Source of the DNA: Halomonas sp. H10-9-1
Lineage (GTDB): Bacteria > Pseudomonadota > Gammaproteobacteria > Pseudomonadales > Halomonadaceae
Reading direction: 5' to 3'
NCBI RefSeq assembly: GCF_040147005.1
Contig: NZ_JAMSHO010000001.1
Span: 1,488,001-1,552,000, forward strand
DNA length: 64,000 bases
The notes below the pieces were generated by a model. The model was not told the origin of the DNA. It ran no database searches and saw nothing but the letters and a program-made list of their open reading frames with translations. Of this stretch, positions 35,371 to 44,250 are shown piece by piece; position 1 is the stretch's first letter; every line of letters begins with the position of its first letter. The position numbers and the translations under genes are program-made.

Positions 35371-36615
35371 ATGAGTGATACCCCTGCGGCCGCCTCACGC
35401 CCCGTCGACTCCCTGCCACGCACGCTGCTCACCGGCGTGCAGATGCTGTTCGTCGCCTTCGGCGCCCTGGTACTGGTGCCGTTGCTCACCGGCCTGGACC
35501 CCAGCGTGGCGCTGTTCACCGCCGGTATCGGTACGCTGCTGTTCCATGGCGTAACGAGGCTGACGGTGCCGGTCTTCCTGGCCTCGTCGTTTGCCTTTAT
35601 CGCGCCGATTCAGGGGTCCATCGCCAACTTCGGTGTGTCGGCCACCATGGGGGGGCTGATGGCCGCCGGCCTGGTCTATGTGGTGATCTCCCAGGCCGTT
35701 CGCCTCAAGGGTACCGCCTGGCTGCACCGCCTGTTGCCGCCGGTGGTGGTGGGGCCGGTGATCATGGTGATCGGCCTGGCCCTGGCGCCGGTGGCGGTGA
35801 GTATGGCGACCGGCGAGACCAGCGATCATATCGACTACGGTCCGGCGCTGTTCCTGTCGATGGCAAGCCTCCTGGTGACCCTGGTGCTGGCGGTCTTCGG
35901 TCGCGGCATCGTGCGCCTGGTGCCGATCATGGGCGGCATCGTCAGCGGCTATGTCCTGGCATGGGGCATGGGGCTGGTGGACTTCACCCCGGTGCGCGAG
36001 GCGGCCTGGTTGGCCCTCCCCGAGTTCACCGCGCCAAGCTTCCACTGGGCGGCGATCCTGTTCATGATCCCGGTGGCCATCGCGCCGGCGGTGGAGCATA
36101 TCGGCGACATGGTGGCGATCGGTTCGGTGACCCGTCAGAACTACCTCCTGAAACCGGGCCTGCATCGCACCCTGCTCGGCGATGGCCTGGCCACCACCGT
36201 GGCGGCGCTGTTCGGTGGGCCGCCCAATACCACCTACTCCGAGGTGACCGGGGCGGTGACCCTGACCCGTGCCTTCGACCCGCGCATCATGCTGGTGGCG
36301 GCCTGTACCGCCATTACCCTGGCCTTCGTCGCCAAGCTGGGGGCGCTGTTGCAGACCATCCCCGGGCCGGTGATGGGGGGCATCATGACGCTGCTGTTCG
36401 GCTCCATCGCCGTGGTGGGCATGAACACCCTGGTGCGTGCCGGTCACTCGCTGACCGCGCCGCGCAACCTGGTGGTGATCTCGCTGATCCTGGTGTTCGG
36501 CATCGGCGGCATGCAGGTGGGCGGCGGCCAGTTCACCCTGCAGGGGGTGAGCCTGGCCGCCCTGGTGGGCATCGTCCTGAACTGGGTGCTGCCCGGCGCC
36601 GAGGAGGACGAGTAA
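35371..36615 (+). CDS. uraA: Uracil permease
   Basis: 414 aa, NCS2 family, 14 membrane segments. Motifs: LTGVQMLFVAFGALVLVPLLTGLDPSVALFTAGIGTL at the start, the substrate-site region IPVAIAPAVEHIGDMVAIGS, and FGGPPNTTYSEVTGAVTLTRA. It imports uracil by proton symport and works with Upp. ATG 35371 (MSDTPAAA) has GGAG at 35358-35361; ATG 35356 lies in the terminator region and is less likely. Confidence 0.93.
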   Translation: MSDTPAAASRPVDSLPRTLLTGVQMLFVAFGALVLVPLLTGLDPSVALFTAGIGTLLFHGVTRLTVPVFLASSFAFIAPIQGSIANFGVSATMGGLMAAGLVYVVISQAVRLKGTAWLHRLLPPVVVGPVIMVIGLALAPVAVSMATGETSDHIDYGPALFLSMASLLVTLVLAVFGRGIVRLVPIMGGIVSGYVLAWGMGLVDFTPVREAAWLALPEFTAPSFHWAAILFMIPVAIAPAVEHIGDMVAIGSVTRQNYLLKPGLHRTLLGDGLATTVAALFGGPPNTTYSEVTGAVTLTRAFDPRIMLVAACTAITLAFVAKLGALLQTIPGPVMGGIMTLLFGSIAVVGMNTLVRAGHSLTAPRNLVVISLILVFGIGGMQVGGGQFTLQGVSLAALVGIVLNWVLPGAEEDE

Positions 36616-36648
36616 GCAACGGCCAATCAGGCTTGTCGCCGGGCTTTA

Positions 36649-36745
36649 CCGGCGGCAGGCCTGCGAGGAGGCGCTGTAAATACATCCCTGTACACTACCT
36701 CGGCCATCCCTGGTCCTCGGACCTCCTCTTCGGCCTGCCCCCGGC
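36649..36745. repeat. Dispersed palindromic intergenic element, copy B
   Basis: About 97 nt after uraA. It begins CCGGCGGCAGGCCTGCGAGG and ends with CCTCCTCTTCGGCCTGCCCC; the ends are inverted repeats and closely match copy A at 27501-27598. The nested motifs GGAGGCGCTGTAAA and GCCATCCCTGG are shared, while the central part differs (TACATCCCTGTA). It may also end uraA transcription. Confidence 0.75.
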
Positions 36746-36772
36746 GCCCTTGGCTTGCTGGCTATTCCAGTA

Positions 36773-37672
36773 TCAGTCTCTGTAGCGGCGTGTGAGGTCG
36801 CCGTAGGCGTCGATGCGGCGGTCGCGCAGGTAAGGCCAGATACGCCGCACCTCCTCGCCGCGGCCCATGTCCAGGGTCACCAGCAGGCGCTCGGCCTGGG
36901 TGCCGGCGTGGGCCAGCAGCTCGCCCTGGGGCCCGGCGATGAAGCTGCCGCCCCAGAAGTCGACGCCGCGCGCGACCCCGGAGTGGTCCGGCTCGTGGCC
37001 GACCCGGTTGGCCACCACCACCGGCACGCCGTTGGCCACCGCGTGGCTGCGCTGGATCAGGGTCCAGGCGTCCTTCTGGCGCGCCTTCTCGTCATCGTCG
37101 TCGGCGGGGTCCCAGCCGATGGCGGTGGGGTAGAGCAGCAACTCCGCCCCGGCCAGGGCCATCAGCCGCGCCGCCTCCGGGTACCACTGGTCCCAGCACA
37201 CCAGCACCCCGAGCCGCCCCACCGAGGTGTCGATGGGGGCGAAGCCCTGGCCGGCGCCATCGGCATCTCCCGGGGTGAAGTAGAACTTTTCATAGAAGCC
37301 CGGATCGTCGGGGATGTGCATCTTGCGGTAGTGGCCGACGGCGCCGAGCTTGCGGTCGTAGACCACCGCGGTGTTGTGGTAGAGGCCTGCCGCGCGGCGC
37401 TCGAAGAGCGAGCCCACCAGCACGATGTCGAGCTCGGCGGCCAGCGCGGCGAGGCGAGTGCCGGTGGGGCCGTCCAGGGGCTCGGCCAGGTCGAAGAGCT
37501 CGGTATCCTCGTACTGGCAGAAGTAGTGGGTGGCGTGCAGCTCCTGCAACATGACCAGCTCGGCGCCGGTGGCGGCCAGCTCGCGGATGCCGGCCTCGCT
37601 CTCGGCGAGGCTTCTGGCCTTGTCGGGCCAGGCGGGCTGCTGGACCAGGCCGACCTTCAGATGACGGGACAT
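36773..37672 (-). CDS. aguB: N-carbamoylputrescine amidase
   Basis: 299 aa, nitrilase superfamily. The catalytic triad is seen in MLQELHATHYF (Glu), YRKMHIPDDPGFYEK (Lys) and GVLVCWDQWYPEAARL (Cys). It hydrolyses N-carbamoylputrescine to putrescine, CO2 and ammonia, following agmatine deiminase. It is downstream of aguA on the same strand with a 183-nt gap containing repeats. Confidence 0.94.
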   Translation of the reverse strand: MSRHLKVGLVQQPAWPDKARSLAESEAGIRELAATGAELVMLQELHATHYFCQYEDTELFDLAEPLDGPTGTRLAALAAELDIVLVGSLFERRAAGLYHNTAVVYDRKLGAVGHYRKMHIPDDPGFYEKFYFTPGDADGAGQGFAPIDTSVGRLGVLVCWDQWYPEAARLMALAGAELLLYPTAIGWDPADDDDEKARQKDAWTLIQRSHAVANGVPVVVANRVGHEPDHSGVARGVDFWGGSFIAGPQGELLAHAGTQAERLLVTLDMGRGEEVRRIWPYLRDRRIDAYGDLTRRYRD

Positions 37673-37750
37673 GGTGAACTCTCCTCGTGTCTGGTTACTC
37701 TGGATTCACTTTAAGGCTGTTCATCGCCGTCGGGGCCTTTCTGGCGACAC

Positions 37751-37775
37751 GCCTATGAAGAGGCGCTGTGAATGC
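37751..37775. repeat. Degenerate half of the dispersed intergenic element
   Basis: GCCTATGAAGAGGCGCTGTG matches the left half of copies A and B (GCCTGCGAGGAGGCGCTGTG) with a few differences, but no right half follows. It looks like a decayed or truncated copy between aguA and aguB. Confidence 0.5.
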
Positions 37776-37808
37776 TTGTTCCCAGCGCCCCTGCTAGTTT
37801 GGCTATAA

Positions 37809-37860
37809 GACTGTTTTCAAAGACTGTTTTCAAAGACAGTTTTCAAAGACAGTTTTCAGG
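37809..37860. repeat. Four-copy 13-nt tandem repeat at the 3' end of aguA
   Basis: Four consecutive 13-nt units: GACTGTTTTCAAA twice, then GACAGTTTTCAAA, then GACAGTTTTCAGG. The last unit contains the aguA stop codon, so the array begins inside the gene end and extends into the spacer. Confidence 0.9.
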
Positions 37861-38899
37861 CCTGTTTGCTTAGGCTGCCACTGGGCAGCTGCATGGTCAG
37901 GCAGTGCAGGCTGCCGTGCTGGCGGATCACGCTGCGACAGTCGATGGGCACGATGTCGCGGCCCGGGAAGGCCTCGGCCAGGGCGGCCAGGGCCCGGGCG
38001 TCGGCGGCGTCGGCGTAGGTGGGCACCAGCACGGCGCCGTTGATGATCAGGAAGTTGGCGTAGGTGGCCGGCAGCCGGTGGCCATCCTCCGGGTCCAGGC
38101 AGGGCGCCGGCCAGGGGAGGGGGATCAGCCGGTAGGGCTGGCCGTCGGCGCGGCGCAGCGCCTTGAGTTCCGCCTCCATGGCGGCAAGCGCCGGGTAGTG
38201 CGGGTCGTGCTCGTCGTCGCAGCGCACGTAGGCGATGGTGGCCGGATCGCAGAAGCGCGCCAGGGTATCCACATGACTGTCGGTGTCGTCGCCCTCCAGG
38301 TGCCCGTGGGACAACCACAGCACCCGCCTCACGCCGAAGTCCGCGTGGAGCCACTTCTCCACGGCGCGGCGGTCGAGCCCGGGGTTACGGTTGGGGTTGA
38401 GCAGGCAGGCCTCGGTGGTGAGCAGGGTGCCTTCGCCGTCGCTCTCGATGGCGCCGCCCTCCAGCACCAGGCCGCGCTCGCTGACCGCGCAGGCGTAGGC
38501 GCCGGCGGCGGCCAGGCGGCGGGTCAGGGTGTTGTCCCTGGCGGCGGGAAACTTGCCGCCCCAGCCGGTGAACACATAGTCATGCAGCTCCAGCCGTCCG
38601 TCGCGCTCCACCGCCAGGGGGCCATGGTCGCGGGCCCAGGTATCGTTGCTTTCGGCGACCACCAGCCGCAGGCGGTCGGCGGGGACGCCCAGCAATGCCA
38701 GGCGCCGTTCGAGATGGGTGCGGACCAGCGTGGTGGGCACGCTGATCAACACGCTCTCGTAGCGGGCGATGGCGACCACCATCGCCTCTAGGGTCGCTTC
38801 GATGCGTTCCAGCATCGGCGCCCAGTCGCTCTCCGGGCCGGGCCAGGTCAGTTGGACGGCATCCTGGGGATGCCACTCGGGGAGCAGGCGTGTGGCCAT
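37856..38899 (-). CDS. aguA: Agmatine deiminase
   Basis: 347 aa. Peptidyl-arginine-deiminase-like fold; catalytic Cys in HGSLHCLTMQLP near the C-terminus, LSHGHLEGDDTDSHVDTLARF holding His and Asp, and WARDHGPLAV. It converts agmatine to N-carbamoylputrescine, which AguB then hydrolyses. No arginine decarboxylase is visible here. The stop falls in a 13-nt tandem repeat. Confidence 0.94.
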   Translation of the reverse strand: MATRLLPEWHPQDAVQLTWPGPESDWAPMLERIEATLEAMVVAIARYESVLISVPTTLVRTHLERRLALLGVPADRLRLVVAESNDTWARDHGPLAVERDGRLELHDYVFTGWGGKFPAARDNTLTRRLAAAGAYACAVSERGLVLEGGAIESDGEGTLLTTEACLLNPNRNPGLDRRAVEKWLHADFGVRRVLWLSHGHLEGDDTDSHVDTLARFCDPATIAYVRCDDEHDPHYPALAAMEAELKALRRADGQPYRLIPLPWPAPCLDPEDGHRLPATYANFLIINGAVLVPTYADAADARALAALAEAFPGRDIVPIDCRSVIRQHGSLHCLTMQLPSGSLSKQA

Positions 38900-39146
38900 C
38901 GGGTCATGTCCCTGATCGTGGGGTGTCAGGCGGCGAATGTAGGCGGCCCGGTCGCATGATGCAAGCGCTCCACCGTGGAGCAGACCGGGCTATATCATGG
39001 TGCGGCGAGACACGTGCAAATCCCGTGGATTAGCGCTTCCCGGCGATGCAGCGCCAAGGCAAAAGCCTTACCATGGGCGCCCGCCGCCTGGCTACGGGGC
39101 TATCGCCGCCTGATACCAGGACCATTGCCGACAAGGAATGCCATCA

Positions 39147-40388
39147 ATGCTGGATAGACTGCCCTTCCTGATCGGGTTGCGCTATGTGCGCGCCAAGCGC
39201 CGCAACCACTTCATCTCCTTCATCTCGTTGACCTCCATGCTGGGCCTGATGCTCGGTGTGGCCGTGCTGATCCTGGTGCTTTCGGTGATGAACGGCTTCG
39301 ATCACGAGCTGCGCACGCGGATCCTCGGCATGGTGCCCCATACCAAGATCGAATCGCGCACCGGCATGGTGGAGTGGCAGGCGCTGGCCGAGCGACTGAT
39401 GGCGCGCGAGCGGGTGATCGGTGCCGCTCCCTATGTGGAGCAGCAGGGCATGTTCTCGGCAGGCGGCCGCAACGAGGGAGCCATGGTCAACGGCATCCAT
39501 CCCGAGTGGGAGGACCGGGTGTCGATCATCGGTGAGAACATGCAGCAGGGCAGTCTCGCCGACCTCGAGCCCGGGGAGTGGAATATCGTGCTCGGCTCGA
39601 TCCTGGCGCGGCGTCTGGGAGTGGGGGTCGGCGACCGGGTCACCCTGCTGGTGCCCGAGGCCTCGATCACGCCGGCCGGTGTCTTTCCGCGCCTCAAGCG
39701 CTTCAATGTCAGCGGTATCTTCAGCGTCGGGGCCGACCTCGATGCCGCCCTGGCCTACGCCCATATCGAGGACTTGCAGACCCTGGCGCGCCTGGGCGAC
39801 GCCGTGGGCGGCCTGCGCCTGGAGCTTGATGACCTCTTCGCGGCGAGTGCCGAGACCCGCGCGATCATCAACGAGCTGGGGGCGGGCTACCGCGGCTACG
39901 ACTGGACCTTCTCCCACGGCAACCTCTTCCAGGCGATCCAGATGGAGAAGCGCATGATCGCGCTGTTGCTCACGGTGATCATCGCCGTGGCGGCCTTCAA
40001 TATCGTCTCGACCCTGGTCATGGTGGTCACCGACAAGCACGCCGATATCGCCATCCTGCGCACCATCGGCGCCACCCCGCGCTCGATCATGGGTATCTTC
40101 GTGGTCCAGGGCCTGGCCATCGGGGTGATCGGCATCCTGGTGGGCGTGGGGCTCGGGGTGCTGCTGGCGCTGACCATCTCCGACATCATCGATTGGGTCG
40201 AGGCGGTATTCGGCATCCAGTTCCTCGACGCCGGTGTCTACTTCATCAGCAACCTTCCCTCGCGGCTGCACTGGGAGGACGTCGGCAATATCGTCGCCGC
40301 GGCCCTGGTCCTGACCTTCCTCTCCACCCTCTATCCGGCATGGCGCGCCGCCCGCGTGCAACCGGCGGAGGTGCTGCGCTATGAGTGA
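39147..40388 (+). CDS. Lipoprotein-releasing system transmembrane protein (LolC/LolE family)
   Basis: 413 aa. One N-terminal membrane helix (ISFISLTSMLGLMLGVAVLILVLSVMNGFDHELRTRI), a large periplasmic domain (about 50-250), then three C-terminal helices with ADIAILRTIGATPRSIMGIFVVQGL and LYPAWRAARVQPAEVLRYE. The ABC complex extracts lipoproteins from the inner membrane for LolA. ATG 39147 has AAGGA at 39133-39137; ATG 39138 is the alternative. Only one such permease gene is present beside lolD, so the complex may be a LolF-type homodimer. Confidence 0.92.
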   Translation: MLDRLPFLIGLRYVRAKRRNHFISFISLTSMLGLMLGVAVLILVLSVMNGFDHELRTRILGMVPHTKIESRTGMVEWQALAERLMARERVIGAAPYVEQQGMFSAGGRNEGAMVNGIHPEWEDRVSIIGENMQQGSLADLEPGEWNIVLGSILARRLGVGVGDRVTLLVPEASITPAGVFPRLKRFNVSGIFSVGADLDAALAYAHIEDLQTLARLGDAVGGLRLELDDLFAASAETRAIINELGAGYRGYDWTFSHGNLFQAIQMEKRMIALLLTVIIAVAAFNIVSTLVMVVTDKHADIAILRTIGATPRSIMGIFVVQGLAIGVIGILVGVGLGVLLALTISDIIDWVEAVFGIQFLDAGVYFISNLPSRLHWEDVGNIVAAALVLTFLSTLYPAWRAARVQPAEVLRYE

Positions 40389-40425
40389 TGCCCGCCACGC
40401 CCCGAGCCCCCATCAGGAGACCGCC

Positions 40426-41139
40426 ATGGAACGCACCGCCGGGCAGACGATGCTGGAGTGCCACGACCTGACCCGCATCTACCGCGAAGGGCCCCAGGAC
40501 ATTACCGTGCTCGATGGGCTCACCCTCACCGTCAATGCCGGTGAGCGGGTGGCCATCGTCGGTAGCTCCGGCTCCGGCAAGACCACGCTACTCAACCTGC
40601 TGGGGGGGCTCGACCGGCCCAGCCGCGGCGAGGTGCGCATCGCCGATGAGTCGCTGCTCAACCTCGGCGAGGCCGCCCTGGGACGCTTCCGCAACCGTCA
40701 TATCGGCTTCGTCTACCAGTTTCACCATCTGCTGGCCGAGTTCAGCGCGGTCGAGAACGCGGCCCTGCCGCTGATCGTGCGGGGCCAGCGCAAGCAGGTC
40801 GCCGAGGCCAGCGCCATGGCGCTGCTGGAGAAGGTGGGCATGGCGTCGCGCGCCGATCACAAGCCCGGCGAGCTCTCCGGCGGCGAGCGCCAGCGGGTGG
40901 CCATCGCCCGTGCGCTGGTCACCGATCCCAGCCTGGTGCTGATGGACGAGCCCACCGGCAACCTGGACCAGCACACCGCCGCCGGTATCCTGGCCCTGAT
41001 GGATGAGCTGGCGCGTACCGCCGCCTGCGCCTTCGTCATCGTCACCCACGACCCGGCCCTGGCCGCTCATCAGGATCGCGTCATGCGCCTCGATGAAGGG
41101 CGGCTGAGCGAACAGCGGCGGTCGATGACCGAGGTGTGA
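40426..41139 (+). CDS. lolD: Lipoprotein-releasing ABC transporter ATP-binding protein
   Basis: 237 aa from ATG 40426, which has AGGAGA at 40415-40420. An earlier ATG at 40381 overlaps the permease stop by 8 nt and would add 15 non-conserved residues. Walker A GSSGSGKT, FVYQFHHLLAEFSAVEN, signature LSGGERQRVAIARAL, Walker B LVLMDEPTGNLD. It powers lipoprotein release with the upstream permease. Confidence 0.93.
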   Translation: MERTAGQTMLECHDLTRIYREGPQDITVLDGLTLTVNAGERVAIVGSSGSGKTTLLNLLGGLDRPSRGEVRIADESLLNLGEAALGRFRNRHIGFVYQFHHLLAEFSAVENAALPLIVRGQRKQVAEASAMALLEKVGMASRADHKPGELSGGERQRVAIARALVTDPSLVLMDEPTGNLDQHTAAGILALMDELARTAACAFVIVTHDPALAAHQDRVMRLDEGRLSEQRRSMTEV

Positions 41140-41164
41140 GCGCGTCCTCTTGATTCACCGTGCC

Positions 41165-41190
41165 GACGGCCGCCCCTCGTAGCGGCCGTC
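41165..41190. terminator. Hairpin after lolD
   Basis: GACGGCCGC and GCGGCCGTC pair perfectly around CCCTCGTA, 25 nt after the lolD stop, between convergent genes. No T-run, so a weak terminator candidate. Confidence 0.45.
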
Positions 41191-41246
41191 GCCATGTGGG
41201 GGCGGGTTCGCGGGGCGAGATGGGTGGGGCAGTGAGGCGTCGCCTC

Positions 41247-41278
41247 GCCCGTGGGGCTACCCTTGCCCGTGGGGCTAC
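41247..41278. repeat. Direct repeat at the 3' end of the DUF2062 gene
   Basis: GCCCGTGGGGCTAC occurs at 41247-41260 and 41265-41278, period 18. The second copy holds the TAG stop of the DUF2062 gene on the minus strand. Confidence 0.8.
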
Positions 41279-41820
41279 AGACCGTCGTCGCAATCGACGC
41301 GCCGCCGCCGTCGATGGCGGGCCTTCCAGCTGCGCGAGACATGCCAGCGCCACAGCAGCCGCACCGACAGGTTGGCGGCGAGCGCCAGCGCCACCGCCGT
41401 GACCGCCGAGCCCAGCGCCAGGGCGGGAAGGATGTCGCCCAGCCGTTCGGCGACCCAGTGGGTGGAGAGGCGCTTGGGGGCGTCACGTACCGGCACATCC
41501 ATCAGCCAGGCCCCGAGGCGGTAGTTGGCGTAGAAGATCAGCGGCATGGTCAAGGGGTTGGTGACCCACACCAGGCTCACCGCGAGCGGGAGGTTGCAGC
41601 GTGTCAGCCAGGCGCCGCAGGCCGCCACCGCCATCTGCAGCGGGATCGGCAGCATGGCGCTGAACAGGCCCACCGAGAAGGCGTTGGCCACGCTGCAGCG
41701 ACTCAATACCCATAGCGCAGGATTGCCGATCAGGCCGTCCATGAAGCGTAGCGAGCGCTGTCGCCTCAGGGTGTCGGGGTGGGGCATGTAGCGCTGTAGC
41801 AGGCGGCGCGGCATGGGCAC
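41275..41820 (-). CDS. DUF2062 domain membrane protein
   Basis: 181 aa. Core sequence VANAFSVGLFSAMLPIPLQMAVAACGAWLTRCNLPLAVSLVWVTNPLTMPLIFYANYRLG defines DUF2062, a small inner-membrane family of unknown function. Three or so helices and a basic tail. The same neighbour is found between Lol genes and comEC in Pseudomonas, so its position is conserved, but I assign no role. Confidence 0.85.
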   Translation of the reverse strand: MPMPRRLLQRYMPHPDTLRRQRSLRFMDGLIGNPALWVLSRCSVANAFSVGLFSAMLPIPLQMAVAACGAWLTRCNLPLAVSLVWVTNPLTMPLIFYANYRLGAWLMDVPVRDAPKRLSTHWVAERLGDILPALALGSAVTAVALALAANLSVRLLWRWHVSRSWKARHRRRRRVDCDDGL

Positions 41821-41927
41821 TGGCTCGCGGCATCATGACCTGGCCTATTATCCATACAAGGCGGCGGCACCGCACCCGCGGCCTTTCACGCTGCGGGGAG
41901 ATCGGCCCCGGTTGTCGGAGCCAGGCA

Positions 41928-44210
41928 ATGCCGAGAGGATGGGCACTTCCCCTGGCCCTTGCCGTGCTGTCGGGCATCGGGCTGGGGGCCAGTCCGCCGC
42001 CGGGCCTCGCCGAGGGGTTGGGCCTGGCGCTGCTGGTCGCGTTGGCGCTGCGCTGTCGGGCGGCGCAGGCGGGTGTGCTGCTGGCCGCCTGGATGGCGGG
42101 TTGCGTGTTGACAGTACAGGGCGGTCAGCTACCGCCGGGACTGGGGGGCGTCGACCTGGCGCTGGAGGGACGGCTCGAAGCGGTGGCGCCCCAGGGGCGC
42201 CTGACCCGTCTCGTCGTGGCCGTGGAGCGCTGCCGGCCCATTGCCTCGCCGCGGCTGCCCTGCGCGGAGTTGCGGCGGGTCCGCCTCAATGCCTATGCGC
42301 CGCCTGCCATGCTGGCGGGTGAACGCTGGGCGCTCACCGTCAGGCTGCGACCGCCCGGCGGCCTCGCCAACCCCGGCACCTTCGACTATCGCGCCTGGCT
42401 GTGGCGCGAGGGCATCCAGGCGACCGGCTATGTCCGCGATTTCCCGGCCCCGCAGCGCCTCGCGCCGGCGTCGCCCGACCCTCGCCGGCTGGCACTGGCG
42501 CTGCTCGACGAGCGGGACCTGCCTGCCCGTCCGGCGCGCTGGCTGGCGGCCTTGACCCTGGGAGCCGGTGACCGGCTCTCCGATGAGGACTGGGCGCTGC
42601 TCAACGCCAGCGGCACCACCCACCTGATGGTGATCTCCGGCCTCCACGTGAGCCTGGTGGCGGGCTTCGTGCTGCTGCTGGGGCGCGGCGTCGCACGCCT
42701 GGTGACCCCGGGCCGCTGGCGGCTGGCGGTGTGGCCCTGGTGGCTGGCGGCGCTCGGGGCGAGTGGCTATGCGCTGCTGGCCGGGCTCGAGCCGCCGGCC
42801 CTGCGCGCCTTGACCATGACCCTGGTGGGCCTCTGGGTAGCCAGCGGGCGCCATGCGCCTGGACCCTGGCAGGGCTGGTGGCTGGCGCTCGCCCTGGTGC
42901 TGCTGATCGACCCGCTCAGCGCCTGGCGGCCGGGGCTATGGCTCTCCTTCGGGGCGGTGGCCATGCTGATCCTCATCTGGCAGGGCCGTCCGCGACCGCG
43001 CGGGGTGCATGGCTGGCTATGGGGTCTGGTGCGTACCCAACTGTTGCTGGCCCCGGCGATGGCGGCCGCCGTACTGCTGGCCTTCGACCGGCTGGCGCCG
43101 GTGGCACCGCTGGTCAATCTGGTCGCCGTGCCGCTGGTGGGCAGCCTGCTGGTTCCCCTGGGGCTGCTGGGCTGGCTGCTGATACCCTTGCCGGGCCTGA
43201 CGCACGCCTGCTGGTGGCTGTTTGCACGGCTGGCGGAGGCGCTGGCCCGGCTGCTGGAAGCGGCGGTGGCATGGCAGCCACCATGGTACCCCGAGCCCGA
43301 CCAGGCGCTGCCGGTGGCGCTCGCGCTGTTCCTCCTGGCCGCGCTGTGGGGGCTGCCCGGCCTGGATCGACGCCTGCGAGTGACGGCCGCGCTGCTGCTG
43401 GGGCTGGTCCCGCTGCTGTGGCAGCCCGTCCGCGTGCCCGCCGGCGAGCTGGTGGTCAGGGTCCATGACGTGGGGCAGGGACAGCTGGTGGAGTTGCGTA
43501 CCGCCGGCTATCGGCTGCTCTACGATACCGGTCCACGTTTCGCTTCCGGCTTTACGCCGCTGGAAACGCTGTGGCCACCGGGGCAAGCCTTCGACACGGT
43601 GATCGTCAGCCATGCCGATGGCGACCATGCCGGTGGCGTGGTGGGCCTGGAAGCGCAGCATCGCGTCGTGCGCTATCTGGGGCCCCCGGCGGCCCTGCCG
43701 GAGGCCCGCGGCGAGCCCTGCACGGCCGGTCGCGAGTGGCGCCGGGATGGCGTCGGTTTCCGCCTGTTGTGGCCACCCGAGAGTGCCCAGGGACTCTCGG
43801 ACAACGACCTCTCCTGCGTGCTGGAGGTCACCGCCGGCGACCATCGCCTGCTGCTGACCGGCGACCTGGGCAAGGCCCAGGAGCGTCGGCTGCTGGGTGG
43901 GGTCGCGGCTCCCGTGAGCCTGCTGCTCGCCGGCCACCACGGCAGTGCCACCAGCTCAGACCCGGCGCTGGTGATGGCGCTGGCCCCGCGCCACCTGGTC
44001 TACAGCGTGGGGCGCCATAACCCCTTCGGCCACCCGGCGCCCGAGGTGGTCAGGCGCTTCCGGCGTGCCGGGGCCTGCCAGTGGAGCACCGGCCTGGACG
44101 GCGCCCTGACCTTCCGGCTCGGCGGTGACGGGCCACCGAGGCTGGAGACGGCCCGCCCCGGTGCGCGGCCCGGTGTTGATTGCGAGCACCTTGCGTTAGA
44201 ATCGCCGTAA
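41928..44210 (+). CDS. comEC: DNA internalization / competence protein ComEC (Rec2)
   Basis: 760 aa from ATG 41928 (MPRGWALPLALAVLSG), preceded by GGAG and AGG; the frame is open back to 41835 but that part is not membrane-like. N-terminal DUF4131 region, then a Competence domain with LTLGAGDRLSDEDWALLNASGTTHLMVISGLHVSLVAG and several helices, and a C-terminal metallo-beta-lactamase domain (VHDVGQGQLVELRT, IVSHADGDHAGGV, LLLAGHHGSATSS). It forms the inner-membrane channel for single-stranded DNA uptake. No other competence genes lie here. Confidence 0.92.
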   Translation: MPRGWALPLALAVLSGIGLGASPPPGLAEGLGLALLVALALRCRAAQAGVLLAAWMAGCVLTVQGGQLPPGLGGVDLALEGRLEAVAPQGRLTRLVVAVERCRPIASPRLPCAELRRVRLNAYAPPAMLAGERWALTVRLRPPGGLANPGTFDYRAWLWREGIQATGYVRDFPAPQRLAPASPDPRRLALALLDERDLPARPARWLAALTLGAGDRLSDEDWALLNASGTTHLMVISGLHVSLVAGFVLLLGRGVARLVTPGRWRLAVWPWWLAALGASGYALLAGLEPPALRALTMTLVGLWVASGRHAPGPWQGWWLALALVLLIDPLSAWRPGLWLSFGAVAMLILIWQGRPRPRGVHGWLWGLVRTQLLLAPAMAAAVLLAFDRLAPVAPLVNLVAVPLVGSLLVPLGLLGWLLIPLPGLTHACWWLFARLAEALARLLEAAVAWQPPWYPEPDQALPVALALFLLAALWGLPGLDRRLRVTAALLLGLVPLLWQPVRVPAGELVVRVHDVGQGQLVELRTAGYRLLYDTGPRFASGFTPLETLWPPGQAFDTVIVSHADGDHAGGVVGLEAQHRVVRYLGPPAALPEARGEPCTAGREWRRDGVGFRLLWPPESAQGLSDNDLSCVLEVTAGDHRLLLTGDLGKAQERRLLGGVAAPVSLLLAGHHGSATSSDPALVMALAPRHLVYSVGRHNPFGHPAPEVVRRFRRAGACQWSTGLDGALTFRLGGDGPPRLETARPGARPGVDCEHLALESP
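44176..44202 (+). promoter_or_regulatory. Possible promoter of exbB inside the comEC 3' end
   Basis: TTGATT (44176-44181), a 15-nt spacer and TAGAAT (44197-44202), 49 nt before exbB. The spacer is short, so confidence is low. Confidence 0.35.
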
Positions 44211-44250
44211 ACGTGGCGGGACTCCCGCGGCCACCGGAGAGGATGAGCGC

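Noticed and set aside
37809..37860. CRISPR array
   Set aside because: The units are contiguous 13-nt repeats without spacers, and no cas gene is present.
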